The position numbers and the translations under genes are program-made. Shown here one piece after another: positions 24,685-33,341 of a DNA stretch of 64,000 bases. The DNA comes from Flavobacterium okayamense (lineage in GTDB: Bacteria > Bacteroidota > Bacteroidia > Flavobacteriales > Flavobacteriaceae), in the NCBI RefSeq assembly GCF_019702945.1, contig NZ_AP024749.1, forward strand, positions 868,001 to 932,000, in the 5' to 3' direction. A model generated the notes under the pieces. The model was not told where the DNA came from and made no database searches. It worked only from the letters and a program-made list of their open reading frames with translations. Position 1 is the stretch's first letter; every line of letters starts with the position of its first letter.

Positions 24685-26211
24685 TTATTTCAATTTTTTT
24701 AGTTTGTATAAATCGTGTCTTCTGTCTTTCATGGTTTGTACGCTTCCATGTTCGTGTAATTCTTTTAACAAATCTAAGTCGACATCAACAATTAAGGTCA
24801 TTTCGGTATTTGGAGTTGCTTCCGCTTTAATTCCGTTACTTGGAAATGCAAAATCAGATGGTGTAAAAACAGCAGCTTGTGCATACTGAATATCCATGTT
24901 GTTCACTTTCGGTAAATTACCAACACAACCTGCTACAGCAACATAACATTCATTCTCAATGGCTCTGGCTTGCGCACAATGTTTCACTCTTGTGTACCCA
25001 TTTTGGGTATCGGTAAGGAAAGGAACAAATAAGATATTCATGCCTTGATCGGCCATTATTCGCGATAATTCTGGAAACTCTACGTCATAGCAAATCACAA
25101 CACCAATTTTACCACAATCGGTATCAAATGTTTGAATAGTATCGCCACCAGTAATTCCCCAATGGAAAATTTCGTTTGGTGTAATATGTATTTTGCGATA
25201 CATTTCGCTTGTACCATCTCTACGACATAAAAAACCAACATTATAGACATGTCCGTTTTCTAAATGTGGCATACTTCCCGTTATAATATTGATGTTATAA
25301 GAAATGGCAAATTCTTGCATTTTTTTATGAATAGCATCTGTATATTTTGCCAATTCTTTTATGGCTTCAGCTTCAGAAAGATGATTGTAATCGGCCATTA
25401 ATGGTGCTGTAAATAACTCGGGGAACAAAGCAAAATCACTTCCATAACCTGAAACAGCATCGATGAAAAATTCAGCTTGTTCAAAAAGCGCATCTAAATT
25501 TCCTAACGAACGCATTTGCCATTGAATTAAACCTAATCGAATAACACTTTTTCTGACATTAATTAATTGAATATCTTCTTCATAATAAATGTTATTCCAA
25601 TCGAGGAGAACAGCAAATTCTTGTGAACTTTTATCGCCTTCCAAATAATTTCGCATTACTCTAACGGGTTGGAAGTCATTACTAAGCTGAAAAGTTAAAA
25701 CAGGATCATAGATCTCCTTTTTATTCACTTTTTCAATGAATTCTTTTGGAGTTAGCTTACTTGAAAATTCTTTGTAATTGGGAATTCTACCCGCAAAAAC
25801 AATGGCTCTTAAATTCAATTGTTCACACAATTCTTTACGGGCATCGTATAACCTACGACCTAAACGTAATCCACGGTACTTAGGATGTACAAAAACATCT
25901 ATTCCATATAAGATATTGCCTTTACTATTATGAGTTGAAAAGCTATAATTTCCTGTAATATCTTTATAATTATGAAGTTTGTAAGCTGTAGTTTCAGAAA
26001 CTATAATTGATAGAGCTGAGCCTACTACCTCACCATCTGCAACAATAACGATTTGGCCTTCAGGAAAAATTTTGAGTAATTTTTTAATATGTTTCTCATC
26101 CCAATAGGAGTTTTCCATATCGGGATAGGCTTCGATCATTGATTTTTTTAATTGTTTGTAATCTTCAATTTGTAGATTACGTAACTCTACTTTTTTAATT
26201 TCTTGGCGCAT
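24685..26211 (-). CDS. GNAT acetyltransferase-nitrilase fusion protein
   Basis: A 508-residue fusion from the ATG at 26211. The N-terminal GNAT domain (about 8-200) shows the acetyl-CoA-binding stretch RGLRLGRRLYDAR. The C-terminal carbon-nitrogen hydrolase domain (about 220-495) carries the Glu-Lys-Cys triad in LFPELFTAP, YRKIHITP and VICYDVEFPEL. The order GNAT then nitrilase recurs in bacteria, and the hydrolase half would be an amidase working with the acyltransferase; the substrate is unknown. The frame extends to an ATG at 26241, but a complete promoter at 26229-26259 would then fall in the coding region, so I chose the later start. Confidence 0.88.
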   Translation of the reverse strand: MRQEIKKVELRNLQIEDYKQLKKSMIEAYPDMENSYWDEKHIKKLLKIFPEGQIVIVADGEVVGSALSIIVSETTAYKLHNYKDITGNYSFSTHNSKGNILYGIDVFVHPKYRGLRLGRRLYDARKELCEQLNLRAIVFAGRIPNYKEFSSKLTPKEFIEKVNKKEIYDPVLTFQLSNDFQPVRVMRNYLEGDKSSQEFAVLLDWNNIYYEEDIQLINVRKSVIRLGLIQWQMRSLGNLDALFEQAEFFIDAVSGYGSDFALFPELFTAPLMADYNHLSEAEAIKELAKYTDAIHKKMQEFAISYNINIITGSMPHLENGHVYNVGFLCRRDGTSEMYRKIHITPNEIFHWGITGGDTIQTFDTDCGKIGVVICYDVEFPELSRIMADQGMNILFVPFLTDTQNGYTRVKHCAQARAIENECYVAVAGCVGNLPKVNNMDIQYAQAAVFTPSDFAFPSNGIKAEATPNTEMTLIVDVDLDLLKELHEHGSVQTMKDRRHDLYKLKKLK

Positions 26212-26228
26212 AAATATTTGATTTTCAA

Positions 26229-26259
26229 CAAATATAATCAATATTTTTTCCGTTTACAA
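26229..26259 (-). promoter_or_regulatory. Promoter of the GNAT-nitrilase operon
   Basis: On the minus strand TTG (26257-26259), a 20-nt spacer and TATATTTG (26229-26236) match the Bacteroidota consensus. The -7 box is 18 nt before the chosen start. Confidence 0.6.
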
Positions 26260-26420
26260 ATGGTTACAAATATTTACAACCGAAATTAATTAGATAATAA
26301 CCGAATAAAGTTTGGAAAGGGTCAAATCTTTGCATCGTCGAAATGAACGAACGAATTTGAGTTTAATCAGAAAGACAATTTCAAAAATCAATTTTATTAA
26401 TTATTTAAATCTTAAACGCC

Positions 26421-26741
26421 ATGAAAAACAGAGTACAATTAATCGGACACGTAGGACAAGAACCTGAAATTAAAAATCTTGAAGGAGGAAAAAAACTAGC
26501 TAACATTTCTATTGCTACTAATGAAGTGTATTACAAAGACAATGGAGATAAAGTTGAAAAAACAGAATGGCATCGTGTTACAGCTTGGGGAAAGACGGCT
26601 GAAATTATAGAAAAGTACGTTACAAAAGGAAAAGAAATTGCTATTGACGGTAAATTAACTACAAGAAATTATGATGATAAAGACGGAGTTAAACGTTACA
26701 TCACAGAAATTGTTGCAAATGAAGTTTTACTTTTAAAATAA
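26421..26741 (+). CDS. ssb: Short single-stranded DNA-binding protein
   Basis: A 106-residue OB-fold protein of the SSB family (MKNRVQLIGHVGQEPEIK, then KTEWHRVTAWGKTAEI and DGKLTTRNYDDKDG). It binds single-stranded DNA as an oligomer. It ends with the OB fold itself: the acidic C-terminal tip (DDDIPF-like) that recruits other repair proteins in typical SSBs is missing. It may be a secondary SSB, with the main replication SSB elsewhere. The 5' leader is long (about 180 nt to the divergent gene) and I could not place a convincing promoter in it. A strong terminator follows. Confidence 0.92.
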   Translation: MKNRVQLIGHVGQEPEIKNLEGGKKLANISIATNEVYYKDNGDKVEKTEWHRVTAWGKTAEIIEKYVTKGKEIAIDGKLTTRNYDDKDGVKRYITEIVANEVLLLK

Positions 26742-26757
26742 TAAACTTTAATAAAGT

Positions 26758-26785
26758 AAAAAGGCGGTCAATTGACCGCCTTTTT
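26758..26785. terminator. Bidirectional intrinsic terminator
   Basis: AAGGCGGTCA pairs with TGACCGCCTT, flanked by A and T runs. It separates ssb (plus) from the small Cys/Lys-rich gene (minus), whose stop codon is directly adjacent. Confidence 0.9.
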
Positions 26786-26786
26786 A

Positions 26787-26966
26787 TTATGATACATTTT
26801 TAATTAAATCAAACATGGGGCAACGTTTGCAACGTTTATGTTCGCCTTTTTTAAATTTTTCGCAACATTTCGATTTGCAATTATCTACAACCTTCATTTC
26901 AAGAAGTTTACCTTTTTTAAGTTTCTTCTTTTTCTTCTTTTCTTTTTTATCCTTGTCTTTACTCAT
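26787..26966 (-). CDS. Small Cys/Lys-rich protein
   Basis: A 59-residue open frame. The first 20 residues are almost all Lys with Asp and Glu (MSKDKDKKEKKKKKK). The second half has a cysteine cluster: Cys30, Cys34, Cys35, then His43, Cys46 and Cys49 in EHKRCKRCPMF, a pattern suited to one metal ion. It lies between the ssb terminator and ferritin, ending right at the terminator stem, as a real gene would. No family is recognised; metal or nucleic-acid binding is inference from composition. Confidence 0.6.
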   Translation of the reverse strand: MSKDKDKKEKKKKKKLKKGKLLEMKVVDNCKSKCCEKFKKGEHKRCKRCPMFDLIKNVS

Positions 26967-27022
26967 TTGAAATAGAAATCTTTGACAAAGATATAATTAT
27001 TTTTAAATGTTCTAAATAAAAA

Positions 27023-27541
27023 TTACTGTGGATTTGTTGCAATTGAACTAGTTACAGATAATTGTTGGATGTCGCGATCAAATAAATAAAGACCGCCACG
27101 ATCTTCTCCAATTAAATTTATTTTATCTAAAATTGTTTTGGCTTGCGCCTCTTCTTCAACTTGTTCAGCAACATACCATTGTAAGAAGTTATGCGTCGCA
27201 TAATCTTTTTCGTGTAGTGTGATATGTACTAACTCATTAATTGAATTTGAAACAAAACATTCGTGTTTGTATAATTCATCAAACATTTCTTGAAACGTAC
27301 CAAACTTCGTTTTTGGTGCTTTTAAATCAGTAATTTGAGCATGACCACCACGTTCGTTTACATATTTTACTAACTTAAGCATGTGAGCTCTTTCTTCATC
27401 CGATTGGCGATACATAAACTGAGCAATTCCTTCTAAACCTTGAATTTCTGCCCAAATAGCCATTGATAAATAAACTTGAGAAGATTCCGCTTCAATTCTA
27501 ATTTGGTCGTTTAATGATTCTTCTATTCTTTGTGTTAACAT
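27023..27541 (-). CDS. Ferritin
   Basis: A 172-residue non-heme bacterial ferritin that oxidises and stores iron as a 24-mer cage. Ferroxidase-site residues are visible: Glu17 (RIEAESSQVY), Glu50 and His53 (SDEERAHM), then Glu-rich EQVEEEAQ in the fourth helix. Length and helical pattern suit FtnA-type ferritins. It is monocistronic on the minus strand. Together with feoAB and the DtxR-type regulator it completes iron uptake and storage in the window, though it is not adjacent to them. Confidence 0.95.
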   Translation of the reverse strand: MLTQRIEESLNDQIRIEAESSQVYLSMAIWAEIQGLEGIAQFMYRQSDEERAHMLKLVKYVNERGGHAQITDLKAPKTKFGTFQEMFDELYKHECFVSNSINELVHITLHEKDYATHNFLQWYVAEQVEEEAQAKTILDKINLIGEDRGGLYLFDRDIQQLSVTSSIATNPQ

Positions 27542-27583
27542 AGTTGTGCTTTTTCTTTTAAAGATACAAAAAATGCAAAAAAA

Positions 27584-29014
27584 TTAATTAATAAATTCGT
27601 AAAAGGTAAATGTTTTATCTTTTTTATTGAATCCACCAAGGATAATAGATTTTTTGTTTTTTATGATAGTTTGGTGAGTTATGTCTTTGTTTTTATGAAT
27701 AAAAAATCTAAGCTTATCAAATGCAGTTTCGTTTATATTTCCCTCAATATTATTAAAGTTACTATCTAAAAGACAATTAATGTAAATTACTTTTCTGTTA
27801 TTATATGAGTTTATATTGTTTAAGTTATAATCTTGAAGAAGTGATCCTATCATTGCTCCAGTAAAACCACCAATAATACCACCATAAAAAATACCACTTT
27901 TTTGTCTAACCTCGGAAACCCCACCTATAATCATTAATGTGTTTTGATTATAATCATTAAGTACAATTGATGGAAAATTATTTCCAATTTTTCTGAGTAA
28001 TTGATTTGATTTTCCAAGTATCCTTTTATCTAATATATCTCCATCCTCTTGGATTATATCAGTGTTTTTAAATGAAATGTCAATATTATCTTCAATTATA
28101 TAGTTTTTTAATTCATTACCTTCAAAGTCTTTAAATGAAATATTCATTAGATGGCCTACCAATTTCATTTGAACTATACTATTTTTATAATAAAATGAAT
28201 TTGACTCAATATTATTAAAATCACTTTTTTTAATAAAAGGTTTTTTAATGTGGTTTACTTTATAATTATTTGATTTTAAGTCTAATTGTATGCATTGTGT
28301 AAAATCATGATTATTATCAAAAGTAAATATAAGCCTGTCTTTATCAACAAAACATTTTCTTTTATCTCTACTTAAAACCAAAGATGGTGGTGTCTCTTCT
28401 TTAATAACTTGTGTTAAAAAATCAGTTTTTGACCAATTTTCTTCAATAAAAATATCTTTAAGTGTAGCTCTTCTATTCAGAGAGCTTATGAATTTTTCAT
28501 CTTTTAAGTCATAAGTGGTTTTTACAAGTTTTTCATCAAATGAATATGTATTAATTACATTTTCCTCTTCTAAACAAGTTATAATGTAAAAATTATTATC
28601 TGTTGAAAGTCTAACGATAAATTTTTCATCTTTAATGTTAAACTCAATGTCTTGAATAGATGATTTTTGAGTAGTTAAATTAATTACTTGTTTTACTAGT
28701 CCTTCAAAGCCTCTTTTGCTCCAATAAAAATGAACAGTTTCATCATCATAAAAATTATAACCTAAAATGCTTTTTCCTTTTCCTTCAGGTACTTGGATAT
28801 CAAATTCTTTAATTTTAATTGTTTGGTTATCAAAAAGTTTAAAATTAAGTTTTTCTTGTTCTGAAACTATAATTAAAAAATTTTCATTGTTTGGATTTTT
28901 TAATGAAAACAAACTTGCATTTTTATCTAAATTAAATTCAAATGAACTAATGCTTTGTTGTGAATAAGAAAAAGTAAATCCAATTGTAAATAATAATAAT
29001 AAAATCTTTCTCAT
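27584..29014 (-). CDS. Unknown secreted protein with a glycine-zipper segment
   Basis: A 476-residue protein with a signal peptide (MRKILLLLFTIGFTFSYSQQ). The long N-terminal part (about 20-370) reads as repeated beta strands with no recognised motif. A glycine-zipper-like stretch (FYGGIIGGFTGAMIGSLLQ, about 378-396) suggests a membrane-interacting hairpin. It ends in FYEFIN without a T9SS tail. Its start follows the metG stop by 1 nt, so it is probably transcribed from the metG side. AT content is higher than in flanking genes. No function is assigned. Confidence 0.7.
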   Translation of the reverse strand: MRKILLLLFTIGFTFSYSQQSISSFEFNLDKNASLFSLKNPNNENFLIIVSEQEKLNFKLFDNQTIKIKEFDIQVPEGKGKSILGYNFYDDETVHFYWSKRGFEGLVKQVINLTTQKSSIQDIEFNIKDEKFIVRLSTDNNFYIITCLEEENVINTYSFDEKLVKTTYDLKDEKFISSLNRRATLKDIFIEENWSKTDFLTQVIKEETPPSLVLSRDKRKCFVDKDRLIFTFDNNHDFTQCIQLDLKSNNYKVNHIKKPFIKKSDFNNIESNSFYYKNSIVQMKLVGHLMNISFKDFEGNELKNYIIEDNIDISFKNTDIIQEDGDILDKRILGKSNQLLRKIGNNFPSIVLNDYNQNTLMIIGGVSEVRQKSGIFYGGIIGGFTGAMIGSLLQDYNLNNINSYNNRKVIYINCLLDSNFNNIEGNINETAFDKLRFFIHKNKDITHQTIIKNKKSIILGGFNKKDKTFTFYEFIN

Positions 29015-29015
29015 A

Positions 29016-31079
29016 CTAACTAATTGTTGAACCGTTTAAAACTCCATCAGCATCGGGGTTTACAAAAACTAAATTTCCTTCTGCATTGTTTGTCATTAAA
29101 ATCATCCCTGCACTTTCCACACCACGAAGGGCTCTTGGAGCTAAGTTTACTAAAACCGTTACACGTTTACCAACAACTTCTTCAGGAGAAAAATGTTCAG
29201 CAATTCCAGAAACAATTGTTCTGACATCAATACCAGTATCTACTTTTAATACTAAAAGTTTGTTGGCTTTTGGCATTTTTTCTGCTTCAATAATAGTACC
29301 AACACGCAAATCTAATTTTGTAAAATCGTCGAATGTTGCTGTGTCTTTTTGTGGTTCTGCACTCATGCTTGCTGCTTTATTTGCTTTTTTACTGGCTTCT
29401 AATTTGTCTAATTGTTTTTGAATGTCTGCATCTTCAATTTGGGCGAATAAAATTTCAGCTTGACCAATTTGATGACCAGCTTTTAATAAATTACTAGTTT
29501 CTGTAATAGAATTCCAAGTCAATTCGCTATTCGAAATATTTAGAATTTGTTTTAATTTTTCAGAAGTAAATGGTAAAAATGGTCCAGAAAGAACTGCTAA
29601 AGCCGAAGCAATTTGTAACGCGACATACATTTGTGTTTTTACTCTTTCAGGATTTTCTTTTACCATTTTCCATGGTTCTTCATCAGCCAAATATTTATTT
29701 CCTAGTCGTGCCACATTCATCATTTCACCTAATGCTTCTCTAAATCTATATCTTTCAATTGAAGAAGAAATAACTGCTGGATAGGCTTTTAATTCTGCTA
29801 AAGTTTGTTCGTCAACTTCAGAGAATTCATTTGGTGCAGGAATAATTCCTTCGTAATATTTATTAGTTAATACTACAACTCGATTAATGAAGTTTCCAAA
29901 GATAGCCGCTAGCTCATTGTTGTTTCTTGCTTGGAAATCTTTCCAAGTGAAATCGTTATCTTTTGTTTCAGGAGCATTTGCTGTTAACGCATAACGCAAA
30001 GCATCTTCTTTTCCTGGGAAATCTTCTAAATATTCATGTAACCAAACCGCCCAGTTCTTAGATGTCGATAATTTATTGCCTTCTAAATTTAAAAACTCAT
30101 TTGCAGGAACATTATCAGGCAAAATATAATCGCCATGTGCTTTTAACATTGCTGGGAAAATAATACAGTGGAAGACAATGTTATCTTTTCCAATAAAATG
30201 AACCAATTTAGTGTCTTTATCTTTCCAATATGGTTCCCAATCTTTTCCTTCTCGTTGTGCCCATTCTTTAGTAGATGAAATGTAGCCAATAGGCGCATCG
30301 AACCAAACGTATAATTTTTTGCCTTCTGCACCTTCAACAGGAACATCAATTCCCCAATCTAAATCACGTGTTACTGCTCTTGGTTCTAAACCTGCATCTA
30401 CCCAAGATTTAACTTGACCGTATACGTTTGCTTTCCAATCGTTTTTATGACCTTCTAAAATCCATTCTTTCAAGAAAGCATCATATTCATTTAAAGGTAA
30501 AAACCAGTGTTTCGTTGCTTTTAAAATAGGTTTTGTACCTGTAATTGTCGATTTTGGATTGATTAAATCAGTTGCATTTAATGAAGTGCCACATTTTTCG
30601 CATTGGTCACCGTAGGCTTCCTCATTTCCACATTTTGGGCAAGTTCCGGTAACAAATCTATCGGCTAAAAATTGATCGGCTTGTTCATCGTATAATTGCT
30701 CTGTAGTTTCTTCAATGAATTTTCCGTCTTCGTATAGCTTTTTGAAAAAAGCTGAAGCCGTATCATGATGAATTTTACGAGATGTTCGAGAGTAATTATC
30801 AAAAGAAATTCCGAAGTCTTCAAAAGATTTACGAATAATTCCGTCGTACTTATCAATTACTTCTTGAGGTGTGATGCCTTCTTTTTTAGCTTTCATTGAA
30901 ATCGCCACTCCATGCTCATCGCTTCCACAAATGTAAGCCACATCTTTCCCTTGTAATCTTAAGTAACGTGCGTAAATATCAGCAGGAACATAAACCCCAG
31001 CTAAATGACCAATATGAATAGGTCCGTTAGTGTATGGTAATGCTGCTGTAATGGTATATCTCTTCGGATTTTCTAACAT
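29016..31079 (-). CDS. metG: Methionyl-tRNA synthetase
   Basis: A 687-residue class I aminoacyl-tRNA synthetase that charges tRNA-Met. The HIGH signature is at 22-25, the zinc-binding knuckle is [18 protein letters not shown] (about 146-163) and the KMSKS loop appears as KLSTS (about 340). An additional C-terminal OB-fold tRNA-binding domain (about 580-687, with [18 protein letters not shown]) is fused, giving the long form of the enzyme that dimerises through this domain. Full length. Confidence 0.97.
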   Translation of the reverse strand: MLENPKRYTITAALPYTNGPIHIGHLAGVYVPADIYARYLRLQGKDVAYICGSDEHGVAISMKAKKEGITPQEVIDKYDGIIRKSFEDFGISFDNYSRTSRKIHHDTASAFFKKLYEDGKFIEETTEQLYDEQADQFLADRFVTGTCPKCGNEEAYGDQCEKCGTSLNATDLINPKSTITGTKPILKATKHWFLPLNEYDAFLKEWILEGHKNDWKANVYGQVKSWVDAGLEPRAVTRDLDWGIDVPVEGAEGKKLYVWFDAPIGYISSTKEWAQREGKDWEPYWKDKDTKLVHFIGKDNIVFHCIIFPAMLKAHGDYILPDNVPANEFLNLEGNKLSTSKNWAVWLHEYLEDFPGKEDALRYALTANAPETKDNDFTWKDFQARNNNELAAIFGNFINRVVVLTNKYYEGIIPAPNEFSEVDEQTLAELKAYPAVISSSIERYRFREALGEMMNVARLGNKYLADEEPWKMVKENPERVKTQMYVALQIASALAVLSGPFLPFTSEKLKQILNISNSELTWNSITETSNLLKAGHQIGQAEILFAQIEDADIQKQLDKLEASKKANKAASMSAEPQKDTATFDDFTKLDLRVGTIIEAEKMPKANKLLVLKVDTGIDVRTIVSGIAEHFSPEEVVGKRVTVLVNLAPRALRGVESAGMILMTNNAEGNLVFVNPDADGVLNGSTIS

Positions 31080-31178
31080 TGTTTCAAAATTTGATACAAA
31101 AATAATTCTTTGTAAAGGAATTCACGAATTTTTGAACTGAAATTGTTTAAATTTGAGTAATACTTTTACTTAACAAGT

Positions 31179-32135
31179 ATGTTTCGTTATTTTGCAATCA
31201 TAATATTTTTATCAACTTTTTCATATTCCCAAAAGAAAATGATTATTCCTCCTCATTTAAAAAAAGGCGACACCGTTGCTATTGTTTGTACCGCTCGTAA
31301 ATTTTTCCCAGAAGATGCAAAACCTGCTATTGAATTATTAGAATCGTGGGGATTGAAAGTAAAATTAGGAAGTACTATTGGTAAAGACAGTTGCCAGTTA
31401 GGCGGAACCGATTTTGAACGTGCTGCTGATTTACAAGAACAAATTAATAATCCTAATATTAAAGCTATTTGGTGTGCGCGTGGTGGATATGGCACGGTAA
31501 GAATAATTGATTCTATAGATTTTTCTGCGATGAAAAAACATCCTAAATGGATTATGGGATTTTCAGATGTAACGGTTTTACACAGCCATTTGAATAATTT
31601 AAGAATAGCTACATTACACAGTATAATGCCTTTTACGGTTCCAAGAGCGCCAGAAGAAGTAAAAGAAACGTTGCGAAAAGCGTTATTTGGTGAACCAATA
31701 TCTTATGAAGTCCCATCGGTTTCATATAACAGAATTGGAGAAGCGAAAGGAGAATTAGTCGGCGGGAATATTTCTATTTTATACAGTTTATTAGGTTCAA
31801 AATCATCGATTAATACTAAAGATAAAATTCTGTTTATTGAAGATTTAGACGAATATCTATATCACATCGATAGAATGATGTATAATTTAAAACGTAATGG
31901 ATATTTTGATAGTGTTAAAGGAATTATTGTAGGAAGTATGACCGATATGCATGATAATGAAATTCCATTTGGACAAAATGCAGTTCAAATTATAAATGAG
32001 ATTACAAAGGAATACAACATTCCAATTGCATTCGATTTTCCTGCCGGACATCAAAAAGACAATCGTACTTTAATTTTAGGAAGTCAAGTTGAATTTGAAG
32101 TAAATAATAAAGAAGTAAAACTTCGTTTTAAATAA
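31179..32135 (+). CDS. ldcA: LD-carboxypeptidase (peptidase S66)
   Basis: A 318-residue serine peptidase of family S66, which removes the terminal D-Ala from murein tetrapeptides during cell-wall recycling. The nucleophile is Ser129 in MGFSDVTVL, and WCARGGYGTVRI (98-109) is the conserved block before it. The N-terminus has a short hydrophobic stretch (MFRYFAIIIFLSTFSYSQ) resembling a signal peptide, which would place this copy in the periplasm, unlike the cytosolic E. coli enzyme. A TAAATTTG box (31148-31155) lies 23 nt upstream. Confidence 0.9.
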   Translation: MFRYFAIIIFLSTFSYSQKKMIIPPHLKKGDTVAIVCTARKFFPEDAKPAIELLESWGLKVKLGSTIGKDSCQLGGTDFERAADLQEQINNPNIKAIWCARGGYGTVRIIDSIDFSAMKKHPKWIMGFSDVTVLHSHLNNLRIATLHSIMPFTVPRAPEEVKETLRKALFGEPISYEVPSVSYNRIGEAKGELVGGNISILYSLLGSKSSINTKDKILFIEDLDEYLYHIDRMMYNLKRNGYFDSVKGIIVGSMTDMHDNEIPFGQNAVQIINEITKEYNIPIAFDFPAGHQKDNRTLILGSQVEFEVNNKEVKLRFK

Positions 32136-32153
32136 CATTGACACGTTGAAACA

Positions 32154-32513
32154 ATGGCAGAACATAACGAGTTAGGAAAATTAGGTGAAGAGCTGGCCGT
32201 TGAATTTCTAAAAAGTGATGGATATGAAATTTTAGAAACCAATTGGCGATTCGATAAAGCCGAAATTGATATTATTGCTCAAAAAGATAATATCCTTGCG
32301 ATTGTTGAAGTAAAAACTCGATCGAGCATTGAATTTGGACTACCACAAGACTTTGTGAAACCTAAAAAAATTCAACTTTTAGTAAAAGCTGTAAATGAAT
32401 ATGTTGAAAAAAACGACTTAGATGTAGAGATTCGTTTTGATATTGTTGCAATAACAAAGATTCAATCAAAATATAACATTGAGCATATTGAAGAAGCGTT
32501 TTATTATTTTTAA
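32154..32513 (+). CDS. YraN/UPF0102-family nuclease-like protein
   Basis: A 119-residue protein of the UPF0102 family with an endonuclease-like fold. The restriction-enzyme-like acidic pattern is present in KAEIDIIAQKDN and VEVKTRSS (Asp, then ExK). Biological role is uncertain, though the gene is widespread. It starts 18 nt after ldcA and appears co-transcribed. I use no symbol because the E. coli name refers to a poorly defined gene. Confidence 0.9.
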   Translation: MAEHNELGKLGEELAVEFLKSDGYEILETNWRFDKAEIDIIAQKDNILAIVEVKTRSSIEFGLPQDFVKPKKIQLLVKAVNEYVEKNDLDVEIRFDIVAITKIQSKYNIEHIEEAFYYF

Positions 32514-32570
32514 GTTAAATTTATAACATTATGTGTTTTTATTTGTAGATTTGCAAAAATAAACAACACT

Positions 32571-33239
32571 ATGAAAACAATTTCTTCGGTAGTAGAGCAA
32601 TATATCAAGCACAAGCCGTTTTTATTAAATTCAATTTCGCAAGGAATTATTAATCTTACTTCATTAGCACGTATAATGATGCCAGAAATTGAAAAAGAAC
32701 TAGGAAAAGAAGTTAAGCAAGGAGCTGTTGTAATGGCTCTAAAAAGACTTTCAGAAGAGTTAGATTTTCGAATTAATCACAAATTAATCAGAGTTTTAAA
32801 AAACATTGGAGAAATAACAGTTCGTTCTTCATTGGTAGATTATGCTTTTGTTGTTTCTGAAACTTTGTTAGAAAATCAGGCAAGACTTATTGCTGAAATT
32901 AATAAAAACAAAGAATTGTTTTATACTTCTTCAAGAGGTGTTAATGAATCAAATATTATTGTAAGTTCTGCTGTTTCAAATGCTTTAGAGGAAATTTTTA
33001 AAAATGAAAAAAGAACTCATAAAGTAGAAAATCTTTCTTCAATTACGGTTAAATTACCTCAAGTTAATGTAACCACACCAGGAGTTTTTTATTATATATT
33101 TCAACGTCTAGCTTGGGAAGGAGTAATTATTCATGAAGTAATTTCAACTACAAATGAATTTACGGTAATTGTTCATGATAATCAAATAGATTCGGCTTTC
33201 AAAATTATTAAAGATTTGAAAAACGTTAACGAAGAATAA
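32571..33239 (+). CDS. Unknown cytosolic protein with an ACT-like C-terminal half
   Basis: A 222-residue protein. The N-terminal third is helical with a possible helix-turn-helix (SLARIMMPEIEKELGKEVKQ), the middle holds VRSSLVDYAFVVS, and the C-terminal part (about 150-215: ITVKLPQVNVTTPGVFYYIF, TTNEFTVIVHDNQIDSAF) resembles the beta-alpha-beta ACT fold seen in aspartate kinases. It has no kinase domain, so ligand-binding regulation is a guess. A TAGATTTG box (32546-32553) lies 17 nt upstream of the start, without a clear TTG. Confidence 0.65.
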   Translation: MKTISSVVEQYIKHKPFLLNSISQGIINLTSLARIMMPEIEKELGKEVKQGAVVMALKRLSEELDFRINHKLIRVLKNIGEITVRSSLVDYAFVVSETLLENQARLIAEINKNKELFYTSSRGVNESNIIVSSAVSNALEEIFKNEKRTHKVENLSSITVKLPQVNVTTPGVFYYIFQRLAWEGVIIHEVISTTNEFTVIVHDNQIDSAFKIIKDLKNVNEE

Positions 33240-33341
33240 AAAATAAGATATTTTTTTCACATCTAAAAAAGAAACGTATTTTTACCATTCTTTATACTAA
33301 AAATCAACATTTAAAGTTAAAGAATTAAAAACGTTTTCACA

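Noticed and set aside
26242..26420. Riboswitch or ssb promoter in the leader of ssb
   Set aside because: The best -7-like match (AATCTTTG) has one mismatch and no TTG at proper distance, and no recognised aptamer pattern was found.
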